Assembly: GCF_001898575.1 (NCBI RefSeq)
Contig: NZ_MKUD01000060.1
Span: 1 to 35,345 of the forward strand
DNA: 35,345 bases
Source of the DNA: Spirosoma sp. 48-14
Lineage (GTDB): Bacteria > Bacteroidota > Bacteroidia > Cytophagales > Spirosomataceae
Direction of reading: 5' to 3'
Numbering within the stretch: the first letter of the stretch is position 1; each line of letters opens with the position of its first letter. Of the stretch, positions 1-8,003 are shown piece after piece. The notes under the pieces were generated by a model. It worked only from the letters and a program-made list of their open reading frames with translations. It did not search any database and was not told the DNA's origin. Position numbers and translations under genes: made by a program.

Positions 1-1
1 A

Positions 2-1255
2 CAGATGGGCTTTTTCATTACCGAACCCAACGGGGGTGATTATTTGATTTCGCTCAAGAAAGATCGTAGTCGCTCCACGAACGAAGTCATCGATGACTTA
101 CGAAGCAAAATAGAAGCCACCCAGCCCGGTCTGACCGTTGATTTTGGTCAGGTAATCGGCGATATGCTCGGCGATTTGATGAGCGAACCAAACCCCGTCG
201 AAGTAAAGGTATTTGGTGACCAACCTGCTGAACTCCGTCCGCTGGCCGACAAAATCAGTGATATCGTGACCCAGGTGCCCGGTACGGCTGATGTCTTCAA
301 CGGCATCACCATTGCTGGTCCCTCGGTAGTGTTCAGCCCCAAGTCCAGCGCCTTGCTCCAATACGGCCTGACACCCCTCGACCTGCAAAACCAACTGACG
401 ACCCGGCTGATGGGTAATGAGGTCGGTAATATTCTGGAAGGCAATCAGTTTATCAAAATGCGGCTAAAATATCCGGGTACGGGCAGCGATTTACAGCTTC
501 TTAAGCAAAGCCCTGTTTTTACCGCCGATGGCCGCAGCCGACTTCTTTCCGACTTCGCCAACATACGCGTTGATTCGGGTACGGCTGAGATTCAACGGGA
601 AAACCTGCAACCCATGGTCTCCGTCACATCCAGTCTGGCTAATCGCGATTTGGGCAGTGTTATCAAAGAGATTCAACAGAAAGTAAGCAATGGTGTAACG
701 CTGGCATCTGGTCAGCATATTGAGTATGGTGGGGCCTACGCTCAGCAACAACAATCGTTTCGCGAATTACTGCTCATTCTTGTTTCAGCTTCACTGCTTG
801 TGTTCATTGTATTGCTGTTTCTATTTCGTGATTTGAAAGCCGCCGGGCTCATTCTGTTCATTTCTATCCTCGGCGTTTCCGGGTCTTTTATTGCCTTATA
901 TATCACCCAAACTCCACTCAATGTGGGTAGCTATACGGGCATTATCATGATTGTCGGCATCATTGCCGAGAACGCCATTTTTACCTTTCAGCAATTCTCC
1001 ATTCACCACCAGACGGCCCCGGTTGCTGAGTCGATTGAGTTTGCTATTTCGGCTCGGATTCGCCCTAAACTGATGACAGCCACCAGTGCCATTATTGCAC
1101 TGATGCCGTTAGCCTTGGGCATTGGCACTGGTGCTCAACTCCACCAGCCGTTAGCCATTGCCGTAATCGGTGGTTTCTGCGCTGCACTGCCGCTACTACT
1201 CCTGATTTTTCCTGGTCTATTACGATTAGCGTATAAAGATGAACGAGTTAATTAA
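2..1255 (+). CDS. RND efflux transporter permease, C-terminal part (5' end outside window)
   Basis: This is the last 417 or so codons of an RND-family inner-membrane pump; the reading frame is open to the window edge, so the true start lies upstream. Roughly the first 250 visible residues are the second large periplasmic loop (porter/docking subdomains). Five hydrophobic segments follow, matching TM8-TM12 of the RND fold. The segment with VGIIAENAIFTF corresponds to the conserved TM10 region, and RIRPKLMTATSAIIALMPLALG followed by PLAIAVIGGF is the usual RND signature before TM11-12. RND pumps use the proton gradient to export drugs, metals or lipids through a periplasmic adaptor and an outer-membrane channel; neither partner is in view. 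The substrate cannot be told from this part. The glutamate in GIIAENAI is somewhat unusual for drug pumps. The next gene starts 35 bases downstream and may be co-transcribed. Confidence 0.93.
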   Translation, partial: QMGFFITEPNGGDYLISLKKDRSRSTNEVIDDLRSKIEATQPGLTVDFGQVIGDMLGDLMSEPNPVEVKVFGDQPAELRPLADKISDIVTQVPGTADVFNGITIAGPSVVFSPKSSALLQYGLTPLDLQNQLTTRLMGNEVGNILEGNQFIKMRLKYPGTGSDLQLLKQSPVFTADGRSRLLSDFANIRVDSGTAEIQRENLQPMVSVTSSLANRDLGSVIKEIQQKVSNGVTLASGQHIEYGGAYAQQQQSFRELLLILVSASLLVFIVLLFLFRDLKAAGLILFISILGVSGSFIALYITQTPLNVGSYTGIIMIVGIIAENAIFTFQQFSIHHQTAPVAESIEFAISARIRPKLMTATSAIIALMPLALGIGTGAQLHQPLAIAVIGGFCAALPLLLLIFPGLLRLAYKDERVN

Positions 1256-1290
1256 CCGATTGTAACACCAATAAACTAAATCAAAGTTGT

Positions 1291-2307
1291 ATGAAAACAG
1301 TCTGGATTTCTGCAGTATGCCTGTTTGTAACAGGCTCACTCTTTGCCCAGTCGGCGAATTATCACCTCGTTAAGAAGACGACTATCGGGGGTGAAGGTGG
1401 CTGGGATTATCTGCTGGCCGATCCCGTAGGCAGTCGACTTTATGTTTCGCATGGGACTCAAGTTGAAGTGCTCGACCTAAAAAGTCATGAGAAAGTAGGC
1501 GTCATCACCCCCACCCCTGGAATTCATGGAATTGCCGTTGTGCCGGGTACAGCTGTTGGCTATACGACCAACGGTCGCCCAAACACGGCTACCATGTTCG
1601 ACACGAAGTCCCTGAAAGCCCTGAAAGAAATTCCGACGGGTAAAAAACCGGATGCGATTATGTATGACGCTTTTTCGAAGCGGGTCTTCATCTTTAACAA
1701 CGAAGGAGCCAGCGTCACTGTATTAGATGCAGCTACTGGCAACGTAGCGGGTACGGTCGAATTGGGAGGTGCGCCCGAAGCCGCTGTCAGCGATGATCAC
1801 GGAACGATTTTCGTGAACCTGGAAGACAAAAATGAGATTGCTGTTTTTGATGCCAGGTCATTGGCGGTAAAGCATCATTGGAAGTTAGGCAAAGGAGAAG
1901 AACCGACTGGCCTGGCTTTTGACAAACCTCATCACCAATTGTTCAGTACTTGCAATAAGGTCATGGTTGTGCTGGATTCGCAATCGGGCAAGGTGCTGGC
2001 AGAAGTACCAACCGGTAGCGGAACGGATGGAGCTGTGTTTGACAGCTCGACAGGATCGGCTATCAGTTCCAACGGCGAAGGCACACTAACCGTTGTGAAG
2101 GAAGTAAAACCAGGAAAATTCGAAGCCATCCAAACAGTAACAACAATGCGGGGTGCCCGCACGATCACCATCGATCCATCGAGTCATCACATTTTCGTAA
2201 CAACTGCGGAGTATGGTCCAGCCCCAGCCGCTACAACCGAAAATCCACACCCTCACCCTGCGGTAAAGCCGGGTACGTTCATGGTGCTCGAGTACACGGC
2301 TAACTAA
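1291..2307 (+). CDS. Secreted YncE/YVTN-type beta-propeller protein
   Basis: 338 residues with a clear signal peptide (hydrophobic core at about 5-18, cleavage near LFAQ-S), so it acts in the periplasm or at the surface. The mature part is made of blade repeats of the YncE/YVTN kind, such as SRLYVSHGTQVEVLDL, KRVFIFNNEGASVTVLD and HQLFSTCNKVMVVLD, with the typical following 'TGNVAGTV' or 'SGKVLAEV' strands. Proteins of this family are seven-bladed propellers with poorly defined binding roles; no catalytic residues can be assigned. The gene lies 35 bases after the RND pump gene and ends at a hairpin shared with the convergent gene. Its last 90 residues resemble the partial propeller at the other end of the window (shared SNGEG-TV and PGTF motifs), so the two are paralogues. 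The ATG at 1291 is chosen because it directly precedes the signal peptide. Confidence 0.88.
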   Translation: MKTVWISAVCLFVTGSLFAQSANYHLVKKTTIGGEGGWDYLLADPVGSRLYVSHGTQVEVLDLKSHEKVGVITPTPGIHGIAVVPGTAVGYTTNGRPNTATMFDTKSLKALKEIPTGKKPDAIMYDAFSKRVFIFNNEGASVTVLDAATGNVAGTVELGGAPEAAVSDDHGTIFVNLEDKNEIAVFDARSLAVKHHWKLGKGEEPTGLAFDKPHHQLFSTCNKVMVVLDSQSGKVLAEVPTGSGTDGAVFDSSTGSAISSNGEGTLTVVKEVKPGKFEAIQTVTTMRGARTITIDPSSHHIFVTTAEYGPAPAATTENPHPHPAVKPGTFMVLEYTAN

Positions 2308-2321
2308 TTATCAAAAGATTA

Positions 2322-2370
2322 CACAATCCCTTAACTAGTGAGCAAAGCTGTTCTAGGTTAGGGGATTGTG
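2322..2370. terminator. Stem-loop between convergent genes
   Basis: Arms at 2322-2335 (CACAATCCCTTAAC) and 2357-2370 (GTTAGGGGATTGTG) pair over 14 positions with one G-T wobble and a 21-base loop. The hairpin sits between the stop codons of the beta-propeller gene (+) and the outer-membrane-type gene (-). Neither side has a strong T-run, so it may be a bidirectional, weakly intrinsic terminator or a 3'-end stabiliser. Confidence 0.55.
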
Positions 2371-2391
2371 AACCCAACTTCGAAAAAGACC

Positions 2392-3222
2392 CTACCAAGG
2401 TTCAATTGGGAACGTTAAACCAAGATACAGGAAATCACTCCGGTTACGAAATCGATCATTGTGAGTAACTTGATCTGGATTACTCAGGACCATTTCTGTA
2501 CTTATCCATTGATAGCCTACCTTTAGCCTAAGTTGGTCTGCCAGACGAAACCGAGCATAGACCTCTGTACTGAGCATTCCGTAATCATTATCCCCCAACA
2601 GCCGCAGACTAAACCGATGAGGAGTTGCCGTTTGCATAGCGTAGGCTCCCTGAAAGGGTTTCAGGCTGCTTCGACCTGCCGAATCGGTCAGCGTAAAAAG
2701 ACCTGTGGAAGAGCTCACCAGACTTGTTCTGGATTTGCGAAAGATGGTAAAGCCTAATAGATCCAGGCTCGCTCCCAATTCCAATCGACCCAAGTGTACT
2801 TCTGTTCGAATGCCAATCGTAAGCGCGGTTTGCCCTACCTTATTAAATCGGATGGTATCCATATTTTGCTCCAGCAGTGGAGTAAACAAAGCACCTAATC
2901 CCGTTTTGCCCCGGGTTAATCGTGCTGGAGCGGTGTAATAATCCAGATTTTGCCCGTAAAAACTGGATAGCCGTCCGGTCCATCCGATAAAAATGGTCTT
3001 ACTCTGGGCCAAGCTGATCAACTCGTAATAGGTTAGAGAGGAATTGATGGAGCCGCTCTTAAAGGCAACGCCTACGTCAACGCCCCCACTCAAGCCGTGC
3101 TGGGCAGTGGGCTGACTTAGCGCGGGGACGACCATAGTGATTAAAAATCCGAGCGCGAATAATTTTCTGCTCAAACTAAAAAGAAGAACCGGCCTATAAG
3201 TCCGGTTGTTGCTTGTCTTCAT
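2392..3222 (-). CDS. Secreted outer-membrane-type protein of unknown function
   Basis: 276 residues. A positively charged N-terminus is followed by a hydrophobic stretch (about 20-36) ending in PALSQ, a typical Bacteroidota signal peptide. The rest is rich in alternating aromatic/hydrophobic strands such as LGASLDLLGFTIF, LSTEVYARFRLADQLRLKVGYQWI and a terminal FLYLGLTFPIEPW, a pattern expected of an outer-membrane beta-barrel or barrel-like lumenal protein. I recognise no named family. The run 'ADQLRLKVGYQWISTEM' resembles barrel strands that describe how the protein sits in the membrane rather than an enzyme. The gene stands alone, convergent with the beta-propeller gene, and has over 600 bases of gene-poor DNA upstream that must hold its promoter. 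Start chosen at the ATG giving the signal peptide. Confidence 0.75.
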   Translation of the reverse strand: MKTSNNRTYRPVLLFSLSRKLFALGFLITMVVPALSQPTAQHGLSGGVDVGVAFKSGSINSSLTYYELISLAQSKTIFIGWTGRLSSFYGQNLDYYTAPARLTRGKTGLGALFTPLLEQNMDTIRFNKVGQTALTIGIRTEVHLGRLELGASLDLLGFTIFRKSRTSLVSSSTGLFTLTDSAGRSSLKPFQGAYAMQTATPHRFSLRLLGDNDYGMLSTEVYARFRLADQLRLKVGYQWISTEMVLSNPDQVTHNDRFRNRSDFLYLGLTFPIEPW

Positions 3223-3430
3223 TTCTACAATGCGAAAAACTTCCTATCTACATTAGTTAACCTTTCTATTCTTTAGTACGTACTCGACGGGCAAAAGGTG
3301 GGGTATTGATGACCAAATGACGAAAATGGCAAGACTACTGAATCCGGTAGCCTGTGTCATTGAAGCTCAAATTACGGGTCAACTCTAAAGAAATTTTGAA
3401 GTTTTCGTCGCCTTAGTTTAGTCGAAGATT

Positions 3431-3470
3431 ACTTGCCAAATGGCTCAAGAACTCAAGTTGTTTGGCGAGT
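3431..3470. repeat. Inverted repeat in gene-poor region
   Basis: Arms ACTTGCCAAA (3431-3440) and TTTGGCGAGT (3461-3470) pair over ten positions with one G-T wobble, around a 20-base loop that contains CTCAAG twice. It is not followed by a T-run and lies over 200 bases from either gene, so it is not an obvious terminator. It could be an operator or part of a small RNA. Confidence 0.4.
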
Positions 3471-3633
3471 AACTAACCCCACTATTTACCCATTGTGTGC
3501 GTACTTATAAGTGGGACCATCTGGGAGGCTAACCCCGGCTTTTTGAGAATCAGCTGGACCATTTTTCACTTGCCTTATCTCAATGGATGACTAGTCAGGG
3601 GAATCGTCGAGCACACTAAAAGCATAAATCCGA

Positions 3634-3780
3634 ATGAAAAATGAAATAGCCCAAACAGACGATGAAAATAGTGACCAGAAGTATCTACCCTATCTTGTCT
3701 TTTTGGCCCGTGCGCTATTGGCCTGGGCTTTATTTCGGTATGGCTAAGCCAAGTACGGTCAACGTTTTTTCTGGATTTGG
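3634..3780 (+). pseudogene. Possible decayed DoxX-like membrane protein, N-terminal remnant
   Basis: An ATG at 3634 opens a 37-codon frame whose end, YLPYLVFLARALLAWALFRYG, looks like the first membrane helix of Bacteroidota DoxX-like proteins. Those usually continue with a Trp or Met, then AK and a GQF-like motif. Here a TAA stop falls exactly at the Trp/Met position, and the same frame then reads AKYGQRFFWIW before a second stop. That fits a gene broken by a nonsense change and then lost. The comparison is from memory of the family and the remnant is short; chance is a real alternative. Confidence 0.27.
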
Positions 3781-3837
3781 TAACCCGTTTTCGGCTACAA
3801 TTCCTGGCATCGAATGCTGGCCTAAACATCATTACGC

Positions 3838-4488
3838 ATGAACCGAACCGTTTGGCTGATCGTCACCTTAATGGAATTAAGTCAAATTGGCTACGCACAG
3901 CCAGCTGACGACTGGCATCTTGAGAAAGATAAAGATGGTATTCGTGTTTACTCACGGCATTTGACCGGTAGCCGTCTAAAAGAATTGCGCGTACAATGCA
4001 CCTTTCAGGGTACGCTATCGGCCCTGGTGGCTATGCTCTCCGACGTTGAAAACTATCCGAAGCTCATGTACAAGACGAAAACCGTCAGGCTCTTGCGTCG
4101 AGTGAGTGAGACCGACCTGTATTACTATATTGAAACAGAATTACCCTGGCCCGTCGACAATCGGGATATGAATGTGCATTTGACATTTTCACAGGACCCA
4201 CTCACGCATACCTTGCAGATCCGGATCATCAAAGCCCCCGATGAGGTTCCTCCCCAGCCCCACGTTGTCCGCGTAACTGAGTGGTCGGCCATCTGGCAGG
4301 TGCACCCGGAACCCAATCAGCTGTTATTAATCGAGTATCAATGCCGCGTTGATCCGGGCGGAAGCTTGCCCGCCTGGCTTATCAATTTAACGGCAGCAAG
4401 TGGGCCCTTTGAATCGTTTAAACTACTTCGAAAAACGATACTTGACACACATTATCAGGGCCGTAGATTTAGCTTCCTGGCTGAATAA
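3838..4488 (+). CDS. Secreted START-domain (lipid-binding) protein
   Basis: 216 residues with a signal peptide (cleavage near GYAQ, residue 21). The mature protein matches the START/StAR-related lipid-transfer domain in length and motifs: an opening 'DDWHLEKDKDGIRVYSR', then 'FQGTLSALVAMLSDVENYPKLM', 'TDLYYYIETELPWPVDNRD', and the late 'W..HPEPNQLLLIEYQCRVDPGGSLPAWLIN' segment. START domains bind one hydrophobic ligand such as a sterol or phospholipid in a helix-capped pocket. Bacterial secreted versions are found in many Bacteroidota, with unknown ligands. The gene is convergent with the anti-sigma gene, only 27 bases away, and has no partner in an operon. ATG at 3838 chosen because it gives the signal peptide; no Shine-Dalgarno is evident. 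Confidence 0.86.
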   Translation: MNRTVWLIVTLMELSQIGYAQPADDWHLEKDKDGIRVYSRHLTGSRLKELRVQCTFQGTLSALVAMLSDVENYPKLMYKTKTVRLLRRVSETDLYYYIETELPWPVDNRDMNVHLTFSQDPLTHTLQIRIIKAPDEVPPQPHVVRVTEWSAIWQVHPEPNQLLLIEYQCRVDPGGSLPAWLINLTAASGPFESFKLLRKTILDTHYQGRRFSFLAE

Positions 4489-4515
4489 GGTCACTGCCTA
4501 TTCTGATGACTACGT

Positions 4516-6252
4516 TTATTTCCCCAGTCGATAAAAAATCTGGAGATTGGCTCCCCAGGAAAGGTCGTCCCGTTTGTAATCAACCGGTCGAAGTTGTGGA
4601 CTGATAAAGGGCCCCGCTCGGAACTGCCACTTTCGCCAGGATCGTTCCAGAGCAGTGCTCAGTAGGAGGTTGTCGATAGTGTGCGTATGCTCTTTACTGC
4701 GAGTTAACTCGTGTTCAGACGATCGGCTGTTTTCCCGATAGTCAAAACTAACGGCACTTCGTCCCCAAAGATTTAGCTCTGTGCCAAGTCCTAATCGTAG
4801 CCCCCATTGCCGTCCAAATGGGTAATGATAAGCTATCTGGAAGGGAATCTGAACGAGTAACGTTATCTGTTGAATATCCTGAATGGTCGATGACAAAGGA
4901 ACCTGTGACGCATACGTTTCCCGGAAATCCACTTTTTGATGTTCGTTAAAGTCCTGTTCGTCCCTGTAGTGAAAACCCTGATTATAGCCGAGTTGTAATC
5001 CAGTCTGAACGCTCCAATGGCGATTGAGCATGATTTCACCCAGCAGGGCGCCCCGCGCCTGGTCGCTGCCGCCCACTAGCCCTGCTCCTATTCGGTACTG
5101 TGCGTTGGGAACGGTCAAATTAGGCATCGTCAGGTGCCAAGTTCGACGGGGAGCTTTACCGGATACTTCGCTTTTAGGAACGATTAGCGATTGACTGGGC
5201 GAAATGATCGCCAATCGATTTGACGTAGTACGCGTTTGCTGACTAATTAACGGTTCGGCTATAATCAATTGACGATCTATAGTTGACATTAATTCACTCG
5301 AACCAGGATTCTCTGGAATGGCGGGTGTAAATCCTGTTGTTGGCGGTCCTTCAATTTTTCGTTGCTTCTGCCTGCGCGAATGATTCATTGCTAATCCTTC
5401 ATTTCTAGTATTACCAACAGGTGTTTGCCCTTTGCTAAGGTCAGTTTGCCTTCTAACAGTTGAGCGATGGGTATTTGGCCGGGTAGCCGGTGACAGACTA
5501 CTAGTTGGAGAATGGCCTCCGACCTCTTCAGTTCCCGTAGGTATTGACTTCAGTAGTGTTTCTGATCTTGTAGTATTTTCTGTCTTATCCGTAGCTGAAT
5601 GATCTCTCGAAGCAGGTGGCAAAGAGGCTACTGACTCATCAGATTCTGTGCGTACCTGATTGAATCGTTCACGTCCTTGACTTCGCTGATTATGGCTAGG
5701 CGATGGATTAACCATGACCTGTTCAGTAGACCTTGACTCTATACGAGGGGGAACTAACTCTGCTCGACTAGAAATACCTCCCTGTACAGGCTGGGGTAAT
5801 TTCGGGTGCTCCATAGCTATCGAACCCATAGGCTGAGTTTCCGTTGACTTTCCCTTAGCTGACTGCGCCATGGTATTTTGGCGGCTGGTTTCTGCTAAGG
5901 AATCAGGCAATGCGATCGACTTAATAGCATTGCTCGATTGGGTAATGTACACCGTGTCACGGATAATTTTTTCACTGAATGCAGGTTGATCAGCTGGACG
6001 ATGAACCAAGGAATCGAGAGATGACTGTAAATGAGTATTCCGATAGTTTTGGAAAACGTTATACGTGATTGAACCGATTAGTAGTAGACCAATTCCCCCA
6101 TATAGCAATAGCTTACCCCAATCTAAACCAAGAAATCCAGGTTTGTTGGCGTTCACGAAGCTTTGTATACGTTCGACTTCACCGGGATCAACCTCGGCGG
6201 GCAGGCTCAGCAATTTGCGCCGGAATTCCTCGTCAAATTGATCAGTTTTCAT
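4516..6252 (-). CDS. Anti-sigma factor fused to an outer-membrane beta-barrel-like domain
   Basis: 578 residues in three parts. Residues 1-45 are a short cytoplasmic head (DEEFRRKLLSLPAEVDPGEVERI) of the type that binds ECF sigma factors in Bacteroidota. Residues about 46-65 are one transmembrane helix (LLLYGGIGLLLIGSITYNVF). Residues about 70-365 are a long polar Ser/Thr/Pro/Arg-rich linker with little predicted structure. The last 200 residues look like an outer-membrane barrel or PorT-like domain, with alternating strands such as IGAGLVGGS, SVQTGLQLGYNQGF, QIPFQIAYHYPFGRQWGLRLGLGTELNLWG and a final LQIFYRLGK. The start overlaps the end of the sigma factor gene by 11 bases, implying translational coupling. 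The likely role is holding the sigma factor at the inner membrane until an envelope signal is sensed. Confidence 0.82.
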   Translation of the reverse strand: MKTDQFDEEFRRKLLSLPAEVDPGEVERIQSFVNANKPGFLGLDWGKLLLYGGIGLLLIGSITYNVFQNYRNTHLQSSLDSLVHRPADQPAFSEKIIRDTVYITQSSNAIKSIALPDSLAETSRQNTMAQSAKGKSTETQPMGSIAMEHPKLPQPVQGGISSRAELVPPRIESRSTEQVMVNPSPSHNQRSQGRERFNQVRTESDESVASLPPASRDHSATDKTENTTRSETLLKSIPTGTEEVGGHSPTSSLSPATRPNTHRSTVRRQTDLSKGQTPVGNTRNEGLAMNHSRRQKQRKIEGPPTTGFTPAIPENPGSSELMSTIDRQLIIAEPLISQQTRTTSNRLAIISPSQSLIVPKSEVSGKAPRRTWHLTMPNLTVPNAQYRIGAGLVGGSDQARGALLGEIMLNRHWSVQTGLQLGYNQGFHYRDEQDFNEHQKVDFRETYASQVPLSSTIQDIQQITLLVQIPFQIAYHYPFGRQWGLRLGLGTELNLWGRSAVSFDYRENSRSSEHELTRSKEHTHTIDNLLLSTALERSWRKWQFRAGPFISPQLRPVDYKRDDLSWGANLQIFYRLGK

Positions 6253-6850
6253 TGAATCGGTTTTTGGGCCAGGTATACTGCTGATACAAGGCCGGATAGT
6301 ATAGTTTTACCATGTGTTGCAATTTACGACGGGCATCACGCAGGTTCGATTTAGAGGTTCCCTCTTGAATACCAAGCAGATCCGCAATTTCACGATGAGA
6401 GTAACCTTCTACCACAAACAGGGTGAAAACCATACGGTAGGCGGGTGGCAACTGTTGCACCATCGCCAGAATCTCTTCCCCCGAAATAGCCGCAATCACA
6501 TCGTCGTTCCAATCAATGACTTCCAATTCATCCAAACCAAGTTGGTTTGTCCACTTTTGCCGTTTCCGGTAATAATCAACCGCCGTATTGACTAAGATAG
6601 TTCGTAGCCAGGCTTGAAAGGGCTGCGTTGAATCATACCGTTCCAGGTGCGTAAATACCTTTAGAAACCCTTCGTTAATTATTTCTTCCGTTTCGTGTGG
6701 GTTGGCCGTATAGCGCTGACAGACTCGTTTGGCAAAGCTTAAAAACTGGCTAATCAGGGTCCGCTGCGCCCGGTTATCACCAGCCCGACAGGCCATTAGC
6801 ACGCTGGCCAGATCATCTTCCGAGAAGCGGGGGTTCTTTTTAAACAACAA
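6242..6850 (-). CDS. ECF-family RNA polymerase sigma factor
   Basis: 202 residues, normal length for an extracytoplasmic-function sigma-70 factor. Region 2 is seen at about residues 30-100: a helix with NPHETEEIINEGFLKVF (core-binding 2.1/2.2) and QPFQAWLRTILVNTAVDYYRKRQK (2.3/2.4, -10 recognition). Region 4 lies near 130-185, with LPPAYRMVFTLFVVEGYSHREIADLLG and the recognition helix EGTSKSNLRDARRKL. It would direct RNA polymerase to a small set of promoters in response to an envelope signal relayed by the overlapping anti-sigma gene downstream. Like many ECF operons it may drive its own transcription; the divergent secreted-protein gene starting at 7025 is the nearest candidate target. ATG at 6850 gives a natural N-terminus. 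Confidence 0.95.
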   Translation of the reverse strand: MLFKKNPRFSEDDLASVLMACRAGDNRAQRTLISQFLSFAKRVCQRYTANPHETEEIINEGFLKVFTHLERYDSTQPFQAWLRTILVNTAVDYYRKRQKWTNQLGLDELEVIDWNDDVIAAISGEEILAMVQQLPPAYRMVFTLFVVEGYSHREIADLLGIQEGTSKSNLRDARRKLQHMVKLYYPALYQQYTWPKNRFNEN

Positions 6851-6909
6851 AAGCTGCGCAGATTACAGTGTGACCAACCATTTATCAGTACGAAGACTGT
6901 CTGACTAAA

Positions 6910-6962
6910 GTGGGGTGGGAATCTGAAGTTTTTCTGAAGTTTTTTTTGAGAAGCTACCCCAC
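6910..6962. promoter_or_regulatory. Inverted repeat enclosing a tandem 11-mer, in the sigma factor's divergent promoter region
   Basis: Perfect 7-bp arms GTGGGGT (6910-6916) and ACCCCAC (6956-6962) flank two head-to-tail copies of TCTGAAGTTTT (6922-6932 and 6933-6943). The block lies in the 174-base gap between the sigma factor gene and the divergent gene at 7025. It could be an operator or part of either promoter; I cannot identify the -35/-10 elements. Confidence 0.4.
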
Positions 6963-7024
6963 CAGCATGCTGATCGCTCCGTACTAGTCAGTGAAGAGTA
7001 TTCAATCTTTATTACTAATTTTTT

Positions 7025-7876
7025 ATGAACGCAACTCACCGACTTAGTGGACTCGCCTTGTGTATGAGCCTGTTGAGCATGCCACTTGTATATGGCCAGG
7101 ACAACATCATTCTGAAAAACGGCTCTGAAATTCAAGCTAAAGTGCTGGAAGTTTTACCCGGCCAGATTAAATACCGCCGTCAGGATAATCCTGATGGGCC
7201 GGTTTACACGACTGGCACTTCAGATGTTTTATTGATCAAATATGCTAACGGTACCAAAGATGTACTCAATCCGTCCGCCAGCCGAGCCTCACGCATGGTA
7301 CCTAATGCTTTACCGCTCACTGGGTCTGGAAATACCAATGCAATAGGTACGCCAGCGATCAATCGATTGGGCTATCATACAGGCCTGTTCAGCCGGTATT
7401 TTACCAATGGAACCGGTGAACGGGTTAATAATTCAGTCGTACATACCTTGCTGCTTGATCATCCCGATGCAATGCAGGCGTATCAGCGAGGGCAATCCCT
7501 TCGCCATTGGACCTATGCGACAGCAGGTACTGGTATTGCCTTAATCGGCGCTGGAGCGGTAGTTGCGCTGGTAGGCGACGGAAGCTTTGGTGGCAATGAA
7601 GGCCATCGTCGAGACACTAGTATACCCAATTCAACAACTGACCAGAACGGGAAAAGTGGATCTGACCGGCATGGTGATTTTGGCTCGACAGAAGTAGGCG
7701 TAGCACTGGCCGGAGGTGGGGTTTTACTCGGTGTGGCTGCGCTGATCCTCGATCACCGGGCTACGGTACAGTTTCGACGAGCCGCTGACAGATACAATTC
7801 CACACAACCAGCCACCAGCCTCCGAATCGGACCGAGTCAGCGCGGACTGGGCGTTGGTCTAGTCTATACATTTTAA
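7025..7876 (+). CDS. Secreted/membrane-associated protein with N-terminal 'NGSEIQAKV' domain
   Basis: 283 residues with a signal peptide (cleavage near VYGQ-D, residue 25). Residues 26-80 contain a small beta domain, DNIILKNGSEIQAKVLEV followed by IKYRR and SDVLLIKYANGTKDVL, which is common at the start of Bacteroidota envelope proteins of unknown function. The middle and end hold two Gly/Ala-rich hydrophobic segments (about 163-184, TGIALIGAGAVVALVG, and 226-243, VALAGGGVLLGVAALIL) that probably insert in a membrane, separated by a polar Gly/Asn/Asp loop. It ends in a strand-like GVGLVYTF. No catalytic motif is seen and I cannot name a function. It is divergent from the sigma/anti-sigma operon, so control by that sigma factor is plausible but unproven. 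A strong hairpin follows the stop codon. Confidence 0.75.
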   Translation: MNATHRLSGLALCMSLLSMPLVYGQDNIILKNGSEIQAKVLEVLPGQIKYRRQDNPDGPVYTTGTSDVLLIKYANGTKDVLNPSASRASRMVPNALPLTGSGNTNAIGTPAINRLGYHTGLFSRYFTNGTGERVNNSVVHTLLLDHPDAMQAYQRGQSLRHWTYATAGTGIALIGAGAVVALVGDGSFGGNEGHRRDTSIPNSTTDQNGKSGSDRHGDFGSTEVGVALAGGGVLLGVAALILDHRATVQFRRAADRYNSTQPATSLRIGPSQRGLGVGLVYTF

Positions 7877-7889
7877 TGCCAATTCTACC

Positions 7890-7920
7890 ATCCCGCCGGA
7901 TATGCCCATTCCGGCGGGAT
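7890..7920 (+). terminator. GC-rich stem-loop after the gene ending at 7876
   Basis: A perfect 11-bp stem, ATCCCGCCGGA (7890-7900) with TCCGGCGGGAT (7910-7920), has a 9-base loop and starts 14 bases after the stop codon. The downstream bases (CTTTCATAAATTT) are only moderately T-rich. It is a good terminator candidate for the upstream gene. Confidence 0.75.
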
Positions 7921-8003
7921 CTTTCATAAATTTCCTCCTGTCTATGCGCGAAATCTCTACCCGTTTTTTCTAATCTAATTTTCATTTAACGGTTGATTTA
8001 CGC

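Larger units (their letters stand above)
3223..3837. other. Gene-poor stretch between divergent genes
   Basis: About 615 bases separate the minus-strand outer-membrane-type gene from the START-domain gene. No convincing intact gene is visible. It holds an inverted repeat (3431-3470), a 10-bp palindrome ACTTATAAGT at 3503-3512, and a possible decayed membrane-protein gene near 3634-3780. The rest is unassigned and presumably includes promoters for both flanking genes. Confidence 0.6.

Noticed and set aside
3575..3832. An 85-residue minus-strand frame in the gene-poor region.
   Set aside because: Composition is rich in Arg, His and Ser without domain or signal pattern. It lies opposite the possible DoxX-like remnant and is probably a chance frame.
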